6,188 bases of DNA, from NCBI GenBank assembly GCA_031277195.1, contig JAITMU010000053.1, forward strand, positions 1 through 6,188. Direction: 5' to 3'. Under the pieces are notes generated by a model, which made no database searches, was not told the origin of the DNA, and saw only the letters and a list, made by a program, of their open reading frames with translations. The stretch comes from Gallionellaceae bacterium (GTDB taxonomy: Bacteria > Pseudomonadota > Gammaproteobacteria > Burkholderiales > Gallionellaceae). Positions 5,592 to 6,188 of this stretch are shown here, in pieces. Every line of letters begins with the position of its first letter. The first letter of the stretch is position 1. The position numbers and the translations under genes are program-made.

Positions 5592-5697
5592 GTAGGGCGG
5601 GGCTTGCCCCGCGCTGTTGGTGTATTCTCGCACGTTAATTTACCCCGCACGATGCGGACGTTGAAATACCCACCGCGCGGGGCAAGCCCCGCCCTAC
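5592..5697. repeat. REP-like inverted pair, type B (BIME), abutting the RAYT gene
   Basis: A 106-bp element. The left unit has GTAG (5592-5595), one G, then stem GCGGGGC (5597-5603), loop TT, and GCCCCGC (5606-5612). The right unit is its exact inverse: GCGGGGC (5677-5683), loop AA, GCCCCGC (5686-5692), C, CTAC (5694-5697). GTAG at the foot of a hairpin is the tetranucleotide recognised by REP-associated tyrosine transposases. The 64-bp centre carries a further hairpin CCGCA (5645-5649) with TGCGG (5653-5657) and weak inverted similarity continuing inward from both stems (GGTGTATT against GGGTATTT). The right foot overlaps the stop codon of the transposase gene. Confidence 0.92.
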
Positions 5698-6188
5698 TCG
5701 GAGCAAATCGCGGAGGATGTTGGCGTACCCGCCCAATCTTCCGGCAAATCACCTCGGCGCACGTAACGATGAAACGACGAATACGGCCAATCCGCCGCCC
5801 GCGTGACATGGCCATGTTTGACCGGATTGAAATGGATGTAATCCACATGCGCGGCGAGATCGGCTTCGCTCTGGATCAAATGCTCCCAATACCGGCGTTG
5901 CCAAATACCGCGCTCGCCTTTTAACCTGCGCCGCGCTGACCGATATTCCACTGCCGGCATCGCACGCGAAAAAAACGCTTTGATGCTGTTCCACCGAGTT
6001 GCATTGTCGCCATCGCCCAACGGCAATCGCCACAGGCAATGCAAATGATCCGGCAACACGACCACCGCCAATATCTCGAATGGGTGTTGCGCGCGAACAT
6101 GACGGAATGCGTCACCCAAAACGCCGATGTGTTCAACCAATAGCCGCCGATCCCGCCGCAACAAATTGACGGTGAAAAAATACACGCC
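5694..6188 (-). CDS. REP-associated tyrosine transposase (RAYT, Y1/HUH), N-terminus cut by window edge
   Basis: Single-strand DNA endonuclease-transposase of the IS200/IS605-related TnpA-REP family, thought to mobilise or maintain REP palindromes. About 164 residues are visible and the frame is open at the window end; the GTG at 6185 is an internal valine of the usual YFFTV segment, so the true start is probably 10-15 codons further out. Counting that valine as residue 1, seen are YFFTVNLLRRDR at the N-terminus, the HUH metal-binding motif PDHLHCLW with H47 and H49, IWQRRYWEHLI at about 94-104, and HVDYIHFNPVKHG at 113-125, which holds the probable nucleophile Y116, then ADWPYSSFHRYV. All key residues are present, so it may be active. 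The TAG stop (5696-5694) comes from the GTAG foot of the type B REP. Confidence 0.93.
   Translation of the reverse strand, partial: GVYFFTVNLLRRDRRLLVEHIGVLGDAFRHVRAQHPFEILAVVVLPDHLHCLWRLPLGDGDNATRWNSIKAFFSRAMPAVEYRSARRRLKGERGIWQRRYWEHLIQSEADLAAHVDYIHFNPVKHGHVTRAADWPYSSFHRYVRRGDLPEDWAGTPTSSAICSE

Noticed and set aside
5528..5924. Open frames of 106 aa on both strands across the REP region
   Set aside because: They run through the type B palindromes and the RAYT gene, overlap each other on opposite strands, and have no family resemblance.

Overview
The window looks like a stretch of a GC-rich proteobacterial chromosome, most likely a betaproteobacterium. This rests on the divergent arrangement of a KMSKS-type tyrS against a MepM-like M23 peptidase plus anmK, a cluster also known from Pseudomonas (tyrZ, M23 peptidase, anmK). 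The taxon is inferred from gene order and sequence feel only.

Layout. (a) Bases 1-1178, minus strand: tyrosyl-tRNA synthetase, cut by the left window edge near its C-terminus. (b) Bases 1179-1331: divergent, AT-richer intergenic region with a candidate promoter for the rightward genes. (c) Bases 1332-3745, plus strand: a two-gene cell-wall unit, a membrane-anchored M23 endopeptidase followed 14 bp later by anhydro-N-acetylmuramic acid kinase (AnmK). The first would trim murein crosslinks and the second recycles the anhydroMurNAc that murein turnover releases. (d) Bases 3746-5420, plus strand: an accessory stretch of five small genes. These are two unrecognised proteins coupled by an ATGA overlap, a ParD/ParE toxin-antitoxin pair with a 13-bp overlap, and a small AT-rich membrane protein. 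Near-identical hairpin-plus-Shine-Dalgarno leaders precede both parD and the membrane-protein gene. (e) Bases 5421-5693: no gene, but two different REP-like inverted-repeat elements, each bounded by outward GTAG/CTAC tetranucleotides. (f) Bases 5694-6188, minus strand: a REP-associated tyrosine transposase (RAYT, Y1/HUH family), cut by the right edge. Its TAG stop is formed by the GTAG foot of the adjacent REP.

Interpretation. The left half is ordinary core genome. The right half is a small accessory block next to anmK, with a toxin-antitoxin module and a RAYT/REP pair, both typical of flexible DNA. The most interesting points are the physical fusion of RAYT stop codon and REP foot, the presence of two REP families at one RAYT, and the duplicated leader that flanks parDE and may tie the membrane protein to the same module. 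I do not see a clear new defence system, CRISPR array, RNA gene or complete insertion sequence.
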